A stretch of DNA of 64,000 nucleotides, taken from NCBI GenBank assembly GCA_964578835.1, contig CAZOEL010000005.1:1-64000 (forward strand). Direction: 5' to 3'. The first letter of the stretch is position 1. Every line of letters starts with the position of its first letter. A program made the position numbers and the translations under genes. The notes beneath the pieces were generated by a model. That model had not been told where the DNA came from. It did no database searches and saw only the letters and a list, made by a program, of their open reading frames with translations. Below are positions 24,087 to 33,365 of this stretch, piece after piece. This DNA comes from CAZOEL01 sp964578835 (GTDB lineage Bacteria; Desulfobacterota; Syntrophobacteria; Syntrophobacterales; Syntrophobacteraceae).

Positions 24087-25958
24087 TCATTCACTGCGCT
24101 GTGGCAGGGATTTTTCGTCAAATCCGCATACTTCCGGGTCGATAGAGCATATGATCGTGCATGAGCCGTAACCTCTTTCGCCGGGTGGAATCTCCCAGAC
24201 TCCGGAGTTGGGCTCGTAAGAGAGGGTGGGAAGGTCGTCTCCTTCCTTCCATACGGCAAGGGTCCTCTTGAGCCAGTCGCGATCGTTTCTTTCGGGAAAG
24301 TCTTCGCGAGCGTGGGCGCCGCGGCTCTCAGTTCTCGTCAAGGCCCCATAGGCGATGCAGAGAGCCAGTCGGGCCATTCCCCGGAATCGCAGCGTGAGAG
24401 AAAGCTCCGGGTTGGCCCCGATGCCGTTGGAGCGCAATCCGATCTTTTCGGCCCGCGCAGCTATCTCTTGAAGCTTTTCCACAGCCGTCTCGAGATCCGG
24501 ACCGTTGCGAAAAATGCCGACGCGATCCATGAGCTCATCCTGCATCGCGTTGCGAAGCTCGTAAACATTTTCCCTGCCGCCTTTGCCGTTTGTGATGCGG
24601 TCGATGCGCTCTTTTTGACGCTTTACAGCGGCTTCGATCTCAGCTGTTTTGAATTCCGCCTGATACCCTTCCAGAAAGTCTGAAATCTTGCTTCCTACGA
24701 TCTTCCCGGCGACAATCGTTTCCGCCAGCGAGTTGCCGCCCAAGCGGTTGAATCCGTGCATATCCCAGCATGCGGCTTCGCCTGCGGCAAAAAGTCCTTT
24801 TAGGCCGTAAGCGGCTCCGTCCTTGTCCGTACGCACCCCGCCCATGCTGTAATGCTGAGCGGGCCGGACGGGAATCATCTGGCTCACGGGATCGATGCCC
24901 AGGAATTCGTTGCAAATCTCATCCACTTCCCGAAGCTTGGTTTTGATGTGCTTCTCGCCGAGATGGCGGATATCGAGCCAGAGATGATCGCCATAAGGGC
25001 TTTTTACGCCTTTGCCGATGCGTATGTGGTGCGTCATCCAGCGTGAGACGACATCGCGGGAGGCGAGCTCCTGTTTTGCGGGCTCATAGATCTGCATGAA
25101 CCTCTCGCCGTTGACATCTTTCAGTGTGCCGCCGTCTCCACGGCAACCCTCGGTCACCAGGATGTTGGTGGGAACAATCCCGGTGGGATGAAACTGGACG
25201 GCTTCCATATTGCCCAGCGGGACAATGCCCGTGTCGAGGGCAAGAATCGCTCCGCTCCCGTCATTTATGACGGCGTTGGTCGTCTCCCGGTAAATGCGCC
25301 CATAGCCGCCGGTCGCGATGAGAGTCGCCTTCGCGAGGTAGACTCTCAGCTTGCCCGTCTTGAGGCATCGAGCGACGACTCCCATGCACCGTTCTCCGTC
25401 ATGAATGAGGGAGATGGCTTCCACTCTGTCATGAACGGCAATGCCGAGCTTCACCACCACGTTGTCCATGGTGTAGAGGAGAGTATGGCCGGTGCCGTCG
25501 GAGGTGTAGCAGGTGCGCCATTTGGCGGTTCCGCCGAAGTCGCGCGCTGTGATGAGGAATTCCTTTTCTTTCGGTTCAATCTTTTCGTGCTCCACGCCGG
25601 TCTTGTAATAGGCGCTCTTGCCGGCTATGACGCGGTTCCATGGGATGCCCCAGAAGGCCATTTCCCGGACAGCTATGGGAGCGGTTTCCGCGAACATCCG
25701 AGCGACTTCCTGGTCGCAGCCCCAGTCGGAGCCCTTGACCGTATCGGTGAAATGAATATCCGGGCAATCTCCTTCACCCATGCAGCAATTACCCAGGGCC
25801 GCCTGCATTCCCCCCTGAGCAGCCGAGGAATGAGAGCGTCTCGGGGGAACGAGGCTCAGGCAGATGGTCTCGAATCCCCGGGATGCCGCCTCGACGGCTA
25901 CCCTCTCGCCCGCAAGCCCTGCTCCAACGCATAAAAGGTCGGTATAGAAAGTGTCCAA
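24087..25958 (-). CDS. frdA: Fumarate reductase/succinate dehydrogenase flavoprotein subunit
   Basis: 623 residues, the catalytic flavoprotein. FAD loop LLCVGAGLAGERVAVEAA, the covalent-flavin His in RRSHSSAAQGGMQAALGN, and active-site blocks DTVKGSDWGCDQEVARMFAE and GHTLLYTMDN. Close in pattern to the Wolinella-type enzyme that can run as quinol:fumarate reductase. The start is TTG 25958, preceded by AAAGGAG at 8 bp; the longer frame to 26000 also begins with TTG but lacks a binding site. Order C-A-B matches the three-gene epsilonproteobacterial/deltaproteobacterial type with a single membrane subunit. Confidence 0.94.
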   Translation of the reverse strand: MDTFYTDLLCVGAGLAGERVAVEAASRGFETICLSLVPPRRSHSSAAQGGMQAALGNCCMGEGDCPDIHFTDTVKGSDWGCDQEVARMFAETAPIAVREMAFWGIPWNRVIAGKSAYYKTGVEHEKIEPKEKEFLITARDFGGTAKWRTCYTSDGTGHTLLYTMDNVVVKLGIAVHDRVEAISLIHDGERCMGVVARCLKTGKLRVYLAKATLIATGGYGRIYRETTNAVINDGSGAILALDTGIVPLGNMEAVQFHPTGIVPTNILVTEGCRGDGGTLKDVNGERFMQIYEPAKQELASRDVVSRWMTHHIRIGKGVKSPYGDHLWLDIRHLGEKHIKTKLREVDEICNEFLGIDPVSQMIPVRPAQHYSMGGVRTDKDGAAYGLKGLFAAGEAACWDMHGFNRLGGNSLAETIVAGKIVGSKISDFLEGYQAEFKTAEIEAAVKRQKERIDRITNGKGGRENVYELRNAMQDELMDRVGIFRNGPDLETAVEKLQEIAARAEKIGLRSNGIGANPELSLTLRFRGMARLALCIAYGALTRTESRGAHAREDFPERNDRDWLKRTLAVWKEGDDLPTLSYEPNSGVWEIPPGERGYGSCTIICSIDPEVCGFDEKSLPQRSE

Positions 25959-26084
25959 ATTTCGGCTCCTTTCGGCGGCGCAAAGAGGCGAGCCCGACAA
26001 CGAGCTATAGCCTCTATTGCGTCTGGATATTTTTGTCTTATCACGATCTCCGACGAGTTGCAGCGGTCGAAGAGGGCGCCGATT

Positions 26085-26744
26085 CTATTTGCTTGCCTCA
26101 ACAAAGAAGTAGAAATTCAAGAGTGTAATGACGCCAATCGTGATGAAGGCGATGGTGAGCTTGTTCTCGTAACCTTTGAGCATGCCGCGGGTCTCGCGCT
26201 TGATCCATCCCCATTTGACGCCTATTCGGTAGAAGCCGATTCCGACGTGGAGCTCCACCATGGGAAGAAGAATCATGAAGAAGAAAAACCACCATCCGCC
26301 CTGGATGCGCGCGGCGCTCTTGCCGGCCGTTATCGGCAGGTCCGTGAGAACGGTCCACATGTGGATCGAGCCCATCAGGAGTATGACCATTGCCGTTACG
26401 GCCTGGATGATCCAGAGCCAGGTATCGAAATGATTCAACCGCAGGCTGTGCCTCCAGAGAATCGCCTGTTCGCGGCTTCGGAAGGGAATCTTGCGGGCGG
26501 CGATGACGAAATGGATGAGGAAGAGCATGGCTATGGCTGGTCCGCCGAGTTGAGCCATGTAGGTGGCTTCCAGGAATTCGGCGATAGAGTTCATCACTCC
26601 CGCTCCCAGGTTAACGCTTGCCACAAGAATCATGTGAGACCACATGAACAGAATAAGCGCGACGCCTGTGAGCATTTGGAAAAAATCCAGATAGCCCTCT
26701 GTCTGCGTGGGCTGTCTCAAGCCGGGAAGCGCTCTTTCTTGCAT
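26085..26744 (-). CDS. frdC: Fumarate reductase cytochrome b subunit
   Basis: 219 residues with about five transmembrane helices, such as FFQMLTGVALILFMWSHMIL, AIAMLFLIHFVIAARK, WLWIIQAVTAMVILLMG and FFFFMILLPMVELHVGIGFY. His residues in the helices (WSHM, LIHF, GSIHMW, VELHVG) fit ligands for two b hemes. A glutamate next to the last His (MVELHVG) resembles the proton-pathway Glu of di-heme QFR. First gene of the frdCAB unit. Menaquinone is the likely quinone in an anaerobe; inference. Confidence 0.9.
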   Translation of the reverse strand: MQERALPGLRQPTQTEGYLDFFQMLTGVALILFMWSHMILVASVNLGAGVMNSIAEFLEATYMAQLGGPAIAMLFLIHFVIAARKIPFRSREQAILWRHSLRLNHFDTWLWIIQAVTAMVILLMGSIHMWTVLTDLPITAGKSAARIQGGWWFFFFMILLPMVELHVGIGFYRIGVKWGWIKRETRGMLKGYENKLTIAFITIGVITLLNFYFFVEASK

Positions 26745-26870
26745 AATTCCCCCTCATTCTTTTGATCGAAAGATGAAAATCCGCATGCTTGCCTGAGAGC
26801 CGGCTTCGGGCGAAAGATTCCAGAGATAGAGGCCGGCCCCGATACGTCTGAAGGCCTCTGAGCCAGACAT

Positions 26871-27371
26871 CTAGCATCCAGCATCCAGAATCACGTCTAT
26901 TCGTTCTTCCTCGGCGGTTTTTCGAGGCTGGATGGCATCGGGCTCGACGAAAGAGATGGGGTCGCCGCAGCGGATGACTCCCCCGCGAAGCACTCGCGCG
27001 AATATGCCCTCACGAGGCATGATGCAATCTCCAGCCTGATAGAATATAGCGCACTTCTTATGGCATTCCTTGCCGATCTGCGTGACTTCCACTATCGCGG
27101 AATCTCCGAGCTTGAGAACCGTTCCGACTGGAATCGCCATCCAGTCTATGCCTTCTGTCGCTATGTTTTCGGCGAAGTCGCCGAAGGTGACATCGAGGCC
27201 GCTCGCCCTGGCCTTCTCGATGCTTTCGCTTGCCAGGAAGCTCACCTGGCGATGCCATTCGCCCGCGTGGGCGTCGCCTTCGACGCCATGATTTTCTGCA
27301 AGGATCGCTTCGGTCATGAGCGTCTTTCTTACTCCTTTTTTTGTACTCGAAGCAATAGACACTATCTTCAT
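26871..27371 (-). CDS. MOSC domain protein
   Basis: 166 residues, close to a bare MOSC domain (KIVSIASSTKKGVRKTLM at the start, GVEGDAHAGEWHRQVSFLA, then FGDFAENIATEGID, and GKECHKKCAIFYQAGDCIMP). MOSC domains bind or carry sulfur and molybdenum cofactor; the Cys in KECHKKC are candidates for persulfide formation. It overlaps the L,D-transpeptidase stop by 4 bp (ATGA). No molybdoenzyme gene is adjacent, so its partner is unknown. Confidence 0.88.
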   Translation of the reverse strand: MKIVSIASSTKKGVRKTLMTEAILAENHGVEGDAHAGEWHRQVSFLASESIEKARASGLDVTFGDFAENIATEGIDWMAIPVGTVLKLGDSAIVEVTQIGKECHKKCAIFYQAGDCIMPREGIFARVLRGGVIRCGDPISFVEPDAIQPRKTAEEERIDVILDAGC

Positions 27372-28336
27372 TGGTTCCCTCCGTAAATGTGAGCTAAAGA
27401 ATCATCCGGCATTGAAATAGCCTTGAAGTCGAATCTTTCGGCGAGCCTTTCACGATTCTTCATGGGGCGTGAGCTCTCAACGCTCTTCACCATCTTTTTG
27501 CGTGCGCATTCTTCGGCATAGAGAGTGCAATTGGAGCGATTCTCTCGCAGAACGGTCTTCAACTCGCGCAAAGACTCGACAATGAGCACCGGTGCTCCCT
27601 TATCCGTCCATTCATAGAGCTCAACGGCTGTGGGCACGGGAAGATTGATACACCCGTGCGAGCAGTAGCCATTGACGATGTCTCCCGCATGAATCCAGAC
27701 GGTCCCATAAATTCTCAAAGCCCAGGGCATGGGCGCCGGCTCTCCGAGGGCATTTTTATAGCTTCGCGAAATGTGATCCGCATCCTTTTCCTTCACAGAA
27801 AAAATACCGGCGTCTGTGCGGCTCCCCGTCTTGCCGATGCAAATCTGCGTATCGTCTTCAAGCTTCCCTCTCTCATACCATCCAAGAAAGGGGATGTCCT
27901 TAACAATGAGAATGGCTTTGGGCACGTTCGCCAGTTCGGGTATGCTATGGGGCAGAGGCGTCCACTTTTTGAACGCGCTGAAGTTGTTGGGCACTTTCAA
28001 CTTCTGCCCCGCTTTGATGTCATCTGCGATATAGTAACGCGATTTGACGTTGAGCCGGGCCAAAATTCCGCGGATTATACTAGGACTTAGCTCCGGATCC
28101 TTATCGCTGATTCTTAGTATTTCCCTTTCTGTGATTGTGCGGTATGTCCAGCTGAAATCTCTTGATTCTCGTTTTTCGATGGGTTTGGCCGGATTAGGTC
28201 TGATGGAGGGACGCATTTCCGATAAAATGGGAGCGGATACGGGCGGAGGCGCATAAGCCGAATTCGTTCCGCAGCCATATAAAGACATGACTATCAATGA
28301 AATCCAAAGCCATCTTCCAGGATGGATGCAATTCAT
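27368..28336 (-). CDS. Lipoprotein L,D-transpeptidase (YkuD family)
   Basis: 322 residues. The signal ends in a lipobox LYGC (Cys22), so it is anchored to a membrane. A LysM-like region occurs near SRYYIADDIKAGQKLKVPNN. The YkuD domain follows, with WIHAGDIVNGYCSHGCINLP carrying the catalytic His and Cys in SHGCINL. It would form 3-3 cross-links or attach lipoproteins to peptidoglycan. ATG 28336 is preferred because AAGGAGA lies 6 bases before it; the frame is open to 28465. Precedes and overlaps the MOSC gene. Confidence 0.88.
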   Translation of the reverse strand: MNCIHPGRWLWISLIVMSLYGCGTNSAYAPPPVSAPILSEMRPSIRPNPAKPIEKRESRDFSWTYRTITEREILRISDKDPELSPSIIRGILARLNVKSRYYIADDIKAGQKLKVPNNFSAFKKWTPLPHSIPELANVPKAILIVKDIPFLGWYERGKLEDDTQICIGKTGSRTDAGIFSVKEKDADHISRSYKNALGEPAPMPWALRIYGTVWIHAGDIVNGYCSHGCINLPVPTAVELYEWTDKGAPVLIVESLRELKTVLRENRSNCTLYAEECARKKMVKSVESSRPMKNRERLAERFDFKAISMPDDSLAHIYGGNQ

Positions 28337-28704
28337 AATGATCTCCTTTCTATGCGCGACGGGATCATTCCGGCGGCGTGGGAGCTCATCTATTTCCCGA
28401 GAGTCTGCTATGCTTACGACGCGCTTCTCAACAACTCTTGGGATCAATCTAACAATCGATCTCAAGAATATCTACAGCCGCCGCATTATCAAGCGACAGG
28501 GTTATGCGCTCCTGAAGGAACCGGGATCTAATACGAAAAGGATGAAAGGAGCAAAACTCTTTTAGCGTAATCATTACCCTAATTTGAAGATAGACAGAAA
28601 TGTCCAAAAATAGTAAAGAATGTCGCATGGCTGCTTGTTGGGATATTGCTCATTTGTCCGGTCTTGCGTATTAGGCGACTGATGGAAAAAGGGGGAAGAA
28701 TCGT
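28337..28704. other. Divergent intergenic region
   Basis: About 370 bases between the transpeptidase and the small lipoprotein, which are transcribed away from each other. It must hold promoters for both, but no hexamer pair stands out. A 92-codon frame on the plus strand (28287-28565) is antisense to the transpeptidase start and not supported. Confidence 0.4.
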
Positions 28705-29025
28705 ATGAAAGCTGTTCGATTAGGACTGATTCTGTGTCTGGTAATGATGTTTGCTGCATGCTCTCTTAAGCCGACCTGGGATATAATCGGCAAGTGGCAG
28801 AAGACTGAAGGCGGGGAGACTATCGAGTTTGCGCGCAACGGGAACATGACGCTTACCAATGGGAAGACCTCGGTAACCGTGCCATTCAAGTTTGGTGATC
28901 CGCAGCACCTCCAAATCGATCTTGGAAGCATCGGAATGGTTACGGCTCAAACTGCGGTTGGAAAAGATTCGCTCACCATAACGGATGCGAATGGGAAAGT
29001 CTCGACGTACAAGAGGGTCAAGTAA
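28705..29025 (+). CDS. Small lipoprotein
   Basis: 106 residues. Signal MKAVRLGLILCLVMMFAAC ends in the lipobox FAAC. The mature part starts IIGKWQKTEGGETIEFARNG and continues MTLTNGKTSVTVPFKFGDPQ, the repeated beta pattern of lipocalin-like 'GKW' proteins. It is convergent with the barrel protein at 29258, separated by a hairpin. Function unknown. Confidence 0.75.
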   Translation: MKAVRLGLILCLVMMFAACSLKPTWDIIGKWQKTEGGETIEFARNGNMTLTNGKTSVTVPFKFGDPQHLQIDLGSIGMVTAQTAVGKDSLTITDANGKVSTYKRVK

Positions 29026-29148
29026 GAAGTGACAAGCAAGTCGCCTAAGCGGGTTCGGTCTTTGAGGCTGAGGTCATGGCCTCAAATGTGGGTTGCGAGT
29101 GGTAGCCGGCCGTAGTTCTTGAAGATCTTGCACGTGGGTGAAACCGTG

Positions 29149-29189
29149 GAGGCGATGGGACTCATCGATAGCTCGAGTCGCATCGCCTC
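29149..29189. terminator. Symmetric hairpin between convergent genes
   Basis: GAGGCGATGGGACTC at 29149-29163 pairs with GAGTCGCATCGCCTC at 29175-29189 with one mismatch and an 11-nt loop. It probably ends transcription from one or both sides, though it lacks a clean T-run. Confidence 0.5.
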
Positions 29190-29257
29190 TTGCATTTGTG
29201 GGATCGTTCTTTCTAGTCCCTTTTCATGTGACAATCACGGCTATAGCGATTGAAGCC

Positions 29258-30061
29258 TTAGAAAGAAGCAGAAAGCCTGATTCCTCCGAAAACGTGATCT
29301 TCCTCGCCGTCCCATGATAATCCTTCGATTCTGTCGGATGCTCTCCCTGAGAGCGGGAAAGCGTACCCGACTCTGGGCGATATGGCGAAATACTTGCCAA
29401 TGGGGATGTTTACGGCCCCCAGAATTTGGCCGGCCAGAAGACCGGAAAATTCGCTGGAGGAGCCGGCTGGGTTGGTTCCAACATCGTCTGATTCGAGGTA
29501 GCCGAAAGTCGCGCCCAGATCGATGCTCATGCCATAGCACGGCAGAGCAATATTTCGGGAGAGATCAAGCTGAAACCACCATCCGGGAAAATGCGACATC
29601 TCGCGATAGCCCGTCACTGCGACGGTCAGCCACGGAAGAGGGTAGCTCAGTCCCGCGTACACTTCCAGGGAATCATCTCCGACAAGGCTATAGTAAATGG
29701 CTCCAACAGTCCCGGACAGCCCCATGAAGAGCTCGTGCGTGTACGAAAAGGTAAAGTCGGTTTCATTCCAATTGGCGTCGCCGTCGAGCTCGCTAAAATT
29801 CGGGTCTTCGTTGGTGTCGTAGTTGCCCCACAGGCTTACGGCAAATCCCTTATAGCCAACGGTTATCGATGGCTGAATGACTGCGCTGTGGTCGCTCAAA
29901 GCGACCCCTCTGAAGATATATTGGTTGAAGACATCAGCGTATAAGCTGCAAGTCGGCTTATCTTCCTCTTCCGCATTTACCTGAACGACACATAAAAGAA
30001 TGAGTGCGATCGACAAAAATGATATGCCGAGCTTGGATTTTCCAAAAAATTGTCCCTTCAT
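29258..30061 (-). CDS. Outer-membrane beta-barrel protein, TorF-like
   Basis: 267 residues with a signal peptide (ISFLSIALILLCVVQVNA) and a barrel pattern: CSLYADVFNQYIFRGVALSD, then PSITVGYKGFAVSLWGNYDT, and a last strand HVFGGIRLSASF ending in Phe. The start 'YxF/RG' and GxxLSD motif are typical of putative TorF family porins. Ligand unknown. Its promoter region includes a 9-bp hairpin (30223-30265). Confidence 0.8.
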   Translation of the reverse strand: MKGQFFGKSKLGISFLSIALILLCVVQVNAEEEDKPTCSLYADVFNQYIFRGVALSDHSAVIQPSITVGYKGFAVSLWGNYDTNEDPNFSELDGDANWNETDFTFSYTHELFMGLSGTVGAIYYSLVGDDSLEVYAGLSYPLPWLTVAVTGYREMSHFPGWWFQLDLSRNIALPCYGMSIDLGATFGYLESDDVGTNPAGSSSEFSGLLAGQILGAVNIPIGKYFAISPRVGYAFPLSGRASDRIEGLSWDGEEDHVFGGIRLSASF

Positions 30062-30671
30062 GACACTGCCCCCTCTGTAGATGAAATAAGATGATGCTTC
30101 ATGTGAACCGCCTTGAGCATGAACAGGAGAGAATTTCTCCTCTCAAAGAAACCAACACTTCTCGAATTTGCCGCTTAAAACGCCTGAGCTTGCATCCCTC
30201 CTTTCATTCCGATACAAATGGATAAAAGCAACCGTTCTCAGTCTTCCCTAGGGCGATTGCTTTTAGTATTCATTGGCTGTTGAGTCTAGCAGAAAGTGCG
30301 CCAATAGTGATCCAGCGCCTTTATCTGGAAGAAAAAATGATTCCGGCGAGCAAATAATGCCTTTGAGTGGAACAAAATCGTTCATCTATGATGTCTGGTA
30401 GAAGAGATATAGACATTTTTGAAACTCCATGCTGCTCCTCCATGTAATCTCGACCGGAAGGCTTACGAGAAGCCGAAGCGCTGGGAATGTATTGTAAATG
30501 CTTAAATTTTGTGTATGTAGACTCTGCGCCCGCGGAATGGAAATGAGCGGAAATGGTCGATGTTTCGAGGCTGAATGTTGCGCAGGCGAGACTGAAAGCC
30601 TCTATCCGGCTTCCTGCGCCATGAACGCAGTGCTGATCGGGTGAACCTTCAACAAAGAAAACGAGCGATCG
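30062..30671. other. 610-bp intergenic region with two hairpins
   Basis: No gene recognised. TAAAAGCAA (30223-30231) pairs with TTGCTTTTA (30257-30265). A second, nested structure lies near the DUF1828-like gene: GCGCAGG (30580-30586) with CCTGCGC (30613-30619), enclosing AAGCC/GGCTT. The second is about 50 bp before the start of the next gene and may be part of its leader. Confidence 0.45.
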
Positions 30672-31091
30672 ATGATGGATGAAAGACAGCTTTGGCAGAA
30701 CTTGGCGGAAGAGATGGTTAGTGGATGGGACATCGATCCTACGGGGAGCGGCTTTCTGATTTTAACCGACTGGCGTCTTCCAAATGATGATCGAATTGAG
30801 ATTTACGTGCGAGCCGTAGGGGAAAGAGAGGATTTGTATCTGGTAACCGATGGGGGGAATCTCTTCAATTTTCTGTTTGCGAATGGAATCGATCTCAACA
30901 AGGATGCTGCAGGTATGAAGACGCTCAGCAAGATTGCGGAAACTTACGGCGTCAAAATCGTTGATTTCCAGATGGCCAGAGGGGCTGGGGAAGGCGATCT
31001 GCATCGGGCTGTCAGGATGCTGCTCGAGGCCGTAAAGGACGCATCATATCTATTGTGGCGGAGCGTCGGGCTGGAAGAAAGCATTCACTGA
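30672..31091 (+). CDS. DUF1828-like hypothetical protein
   Basis: 139 residues, soluble. The centre IEIYVRAVGEREDLYLVTDG followed by GNLFNFLFANGIDLN matches the DUF1828 pattern (strand, LTD-G, then helix), and the C-terminal part is helical. Start may be ATG 30672 or 30675; no clear ribosome binding site. The stop overlaps the end of the histidine kinase by 7 bp, tail to tail. Function unknown; DUF1828 proteins elsewhere are found near mobile elements and toxin-like loci, but none is visible here. Confidence 0.65.
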   Translation: MMDERQLWQNLAEEMVSGWDIDPTGSGFLILTDWRLPNDDRIEIYVRAVGEREDLYLVTDGGNLFNFLFANGIDLNKDAAGMKTLSKIAETYGVKIVDFQMARGAGEGDLHRAVRMLLEAVKDASYLLWRSVGLEESIH

Positions 31092-33274
31092 GGAAGGCTT
31101 ATGCTCAAGATGAGCTGGTCGGCGCCCTTCGCTCGCAGGTCGATGATTCCACGATGCTTGTGAATGATCATTTTTGCTATGGGCAGGTCGATCTCATCGG
31201 ATGCGCTGGTCCGGCTCATAAAGGGATAGAAGAAATGATCGATGTCATCGGCTGAAACCTGGACGCCTCGCACAAGCAGTTCGAGATAGACCGCATTTTC
31301 TCCGGGATAGGTTCGCGCTCTCAGATTTGTGCCGACCTGGCAGTGGCTGAGCAACGCCTCCAGGATGCTTTCGAGCGCCTTCCTGAAAAGTGTCTGATCC
31401 AGGGGGATGGACGGCAGGTTGGGTGACAGATTGAGCTCATAGACTATGGATTTCTCACTCATCTGTCGGGAGAATTCATCAAGAAGGCCAGGGATGAGAT
31501 CGTTCAGGGCAATTCTGTCCGGAATAATCTCGAAGGGCCTCAAATACGCCAGAGTCTTTTCGAGGATCCTCTCGAGGCGCGCAACTTCTTTGACGATGAT
31601 TTGAACCTTGCCATGATTGGGATCCTCTTCTGAAAGAGTGTGAAGAAGTCTTCGTGCGAATCCCCCGGCCGCAGCGAGAGGATTCCGTATCTCGTGGGCC
31701 AGGCGTGCGGAAATCTCGCTCAAAGATCTCAATTCTTCGGTTTGAATGATCTGTTGCTGCAGTCTGTGGCGGTCGGTAACGTTGACAAGAAATCCATCGA
31801 CCGATTCCACGCTACCCTTTTCATCGAGCACCGGGAGAGCGTGGTCGAGAACAAAGATCTCCTTGTTGTCGACTCGCATGATGCGGTATTCAGCCTTGAA
31901 TTCTATTCCTTCATTCAAGCAGCGATTCATTATGGGCCAGATCCGCTCCCGGTCTCCTTCCCATACCTTTTCTTTCCAGAATTCCGGGTTTTCAAGGATC
32001 TGTTTCAACGGGACGCCGGTCAGATCCTCAATAAACCGGTTTATGAAAATAATCTTGCCGCTTCCCAGAATCCGGTAGACTACGAGTGGAATGGTTTCGA
32101 CGAGCGTTCTGTATTTTTCTTCCGACTCCCGAAGCGCGCGGGTCCTGATATGGACCATATGCTCGAGATTGTCGGTATAATCCTTGATCTGCTTGTGCGA
32201 GCGCTCAAGGGAAACGAGCATTTCGTCCAGAGCTTCGGCCAAGACTCCGAGCTCGCCCGAAGGTCGAACGTCCAGAGCCGCGGGAGGGTTCCCCGACGTG
32301 ATTTCCCTGGCTAACATCACCATCTTTCCAATGGGTTTGACAAAGTAGGCGCTTATAGCATAAATGGCCCCGACAGAGAAAATCAAACCGAGGACGCCGA
32401 TTCCCAACATCAACTTCCAATAATAAGAGATTACCGCCAGCGTTTCCGTGCGATCCGCACAAAACTCCGCCAAAGCAACCGTGTTTCCATTGTAATCCTG
32501 GATGGCCCGAACCAGAATAGCGTATGGGCGGCCGTATAAATCATCGAAAAGAAACTTTGGCTCTCTGCTTTGGAATGTTTCAGCGTAAGCGGGATCGGAT
32601 CGTTCGATGCCGTGGGGAAATGACGTGGCGAAGCTTTGGAAAACGCTACGGTCCGCGTTTGGAGATAGAAGAGAAACCTCAATGTTGAACTGTTTCTTCA
32701 GACCCTCGAGAAATACCGTTCCGAAGCTGAAGCCGATCTCTACGGTCCCCACCATTGCGTTTTCATGGAAAACAGGCGCTACTCCTCGAATGCCGTAACC
32801 GGTCAAGCCCGTTTCCAAACCGAAGGTCTCTTGCTTTCGGGCCACTGTGTCAACGACAGTATGCCGATAGCTCAGATCGTCGCCGAATTCATAAAGCCTC
32901 TGGAGTCTGAGAAACATTCGGGGAGGAATGCAATGAAAGTTGAACTGGCTTATCCCATACTGCTTTTTCATGAAGTCGTACGAGGAGTAGGTGAGCTCGA
33001 TCAACTTCGTCCGGTCTTTTGCCGCCAGCGCAGCCGCTACCTGAGGACTGCGGGCGAAGCTCGAAGCAAGGCTGACGGCCCATCTTCCTTGAAGCTCAAT
33101 ATTGTTGTCGAGCGCCCGGGAGTAACCCATGAGCCGCTCGTTTTCCTCCTGGCGTATGATGTCATTCTCACTGCGAATGGCTAATACCACCAGAGACGAA
33201 GTGCCTATGAGCGCCAGAAAGAAAAAAGGAATGCTCAAGCGGTATCGAAGGGGTAGTTCTCGGAGCTTGGCCAT
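31085..33274 (-). CDS. Cache-HAMP-PAS sensor histidine kinase with degenerate ATP-binding domain
   Basis: 729 residues. TM1 at about 12-33, a periplasmic double-Cache-like sensor at 35-280 (includes GISQFNFHCIPPRMFLRL), TM2 at 284-312, HAMP near 313-365, PAS at 385-500 and HisKA with H-box His527 in ARLAHEIRNPL. The ATPase end is unusual: the N-box Asn is absent (RKALESILEALLSHC), the G1 DxGxG is replaced by VRGVQVSADD, and the G2 glycines are absent (SASDEIDLPIAKM). The F-box-like FFYPFMSR remains. Autophosphorylation seems unlikely. No response regulator lies next to it. Confidence 0.85.
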   Translation of the reverse strand: MAKLRELPLRYRLSIPFFFLALIGTSSLVVLAIRSENDIIRQEENERLMGYSRALDNNIELQGRWAVSLASSFARSPQVAAALAAKDRTKLIELTYSSYDFMKKQYGISQFNFHCIPPRMFLRLQRLYEFGDDLSYRHTVVDTVARKQETFGLETGLTGYGIRGVAPVFHENAMVGTVEIGFSFGTVFLEGLKKQFNIEVSLLSPNADRSVFQSFATSFPHGIERSDPAYAETFQSREPKFLFDDLYGRPYAILVRAIQDYNGNTVALAEFCADRTETLAVISYYWKLMLGIGVLGLIFSVGAIYAISAYFVKPIGKMVMLAREITSGNPPAALDVRPSGELGVLAEALDEMLVSLERSHKQIKDYTDNLEHMVHIRTRALRESEEKYRTLVETIPLVVYRILGSGKIIFINRFIEDLTGVPLKQILENPEFWKEKVWEGDRERIWPIMNRCLNEGIEFKAEYRIMRVDNKEIFVLDHALPVLDEKGSVESVDGFLVNVTDRHRLQQQIIQTEELRSLSEISARLAHEIRNPLAAAGGFARRLLHTLSEEDPNHGKVQIIVKEVARLERILEKTLAYLRPFEIIPDRIALNDLIPGLLDEFSRQMSEKSIVYELNLSPNLPSIPLDQTLFRKALESILEALLSHCQVGTNLRARTYPGENAVYLELLVRGVQVSADDIDHFFYPFMSRTSASDEIDLPIAKMIIHKHRGIIDLRAKGADQLILSISLPQ

Positions 33275-33338
33275 GAGTAGACATCCTTAGGCCATGAATA
33301 TGAGTTGTTAACGGCTAGCGAGCGCGGCTTGTAAGAAT

Positions 33339-33362
33339 GGAGCGGCTCCTGGGAGCCGCTCC
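33339..33362 (-). terminator. Terminator after gltX
   Basis: GGAGCGGCTC and GAGCCGCTCC form a 10-bp stem with a 4-nt loop just after the gltX stop on the minus strand, followed by ATTCTTAC. Confidence 0.6.
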
Positions 33363-33365
33363 TGT

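Noticed and set aside
25188..25934. 248-codon frame antisense to frdA
   Set aside because: Shadow of the flavoprotein gene with no family features.
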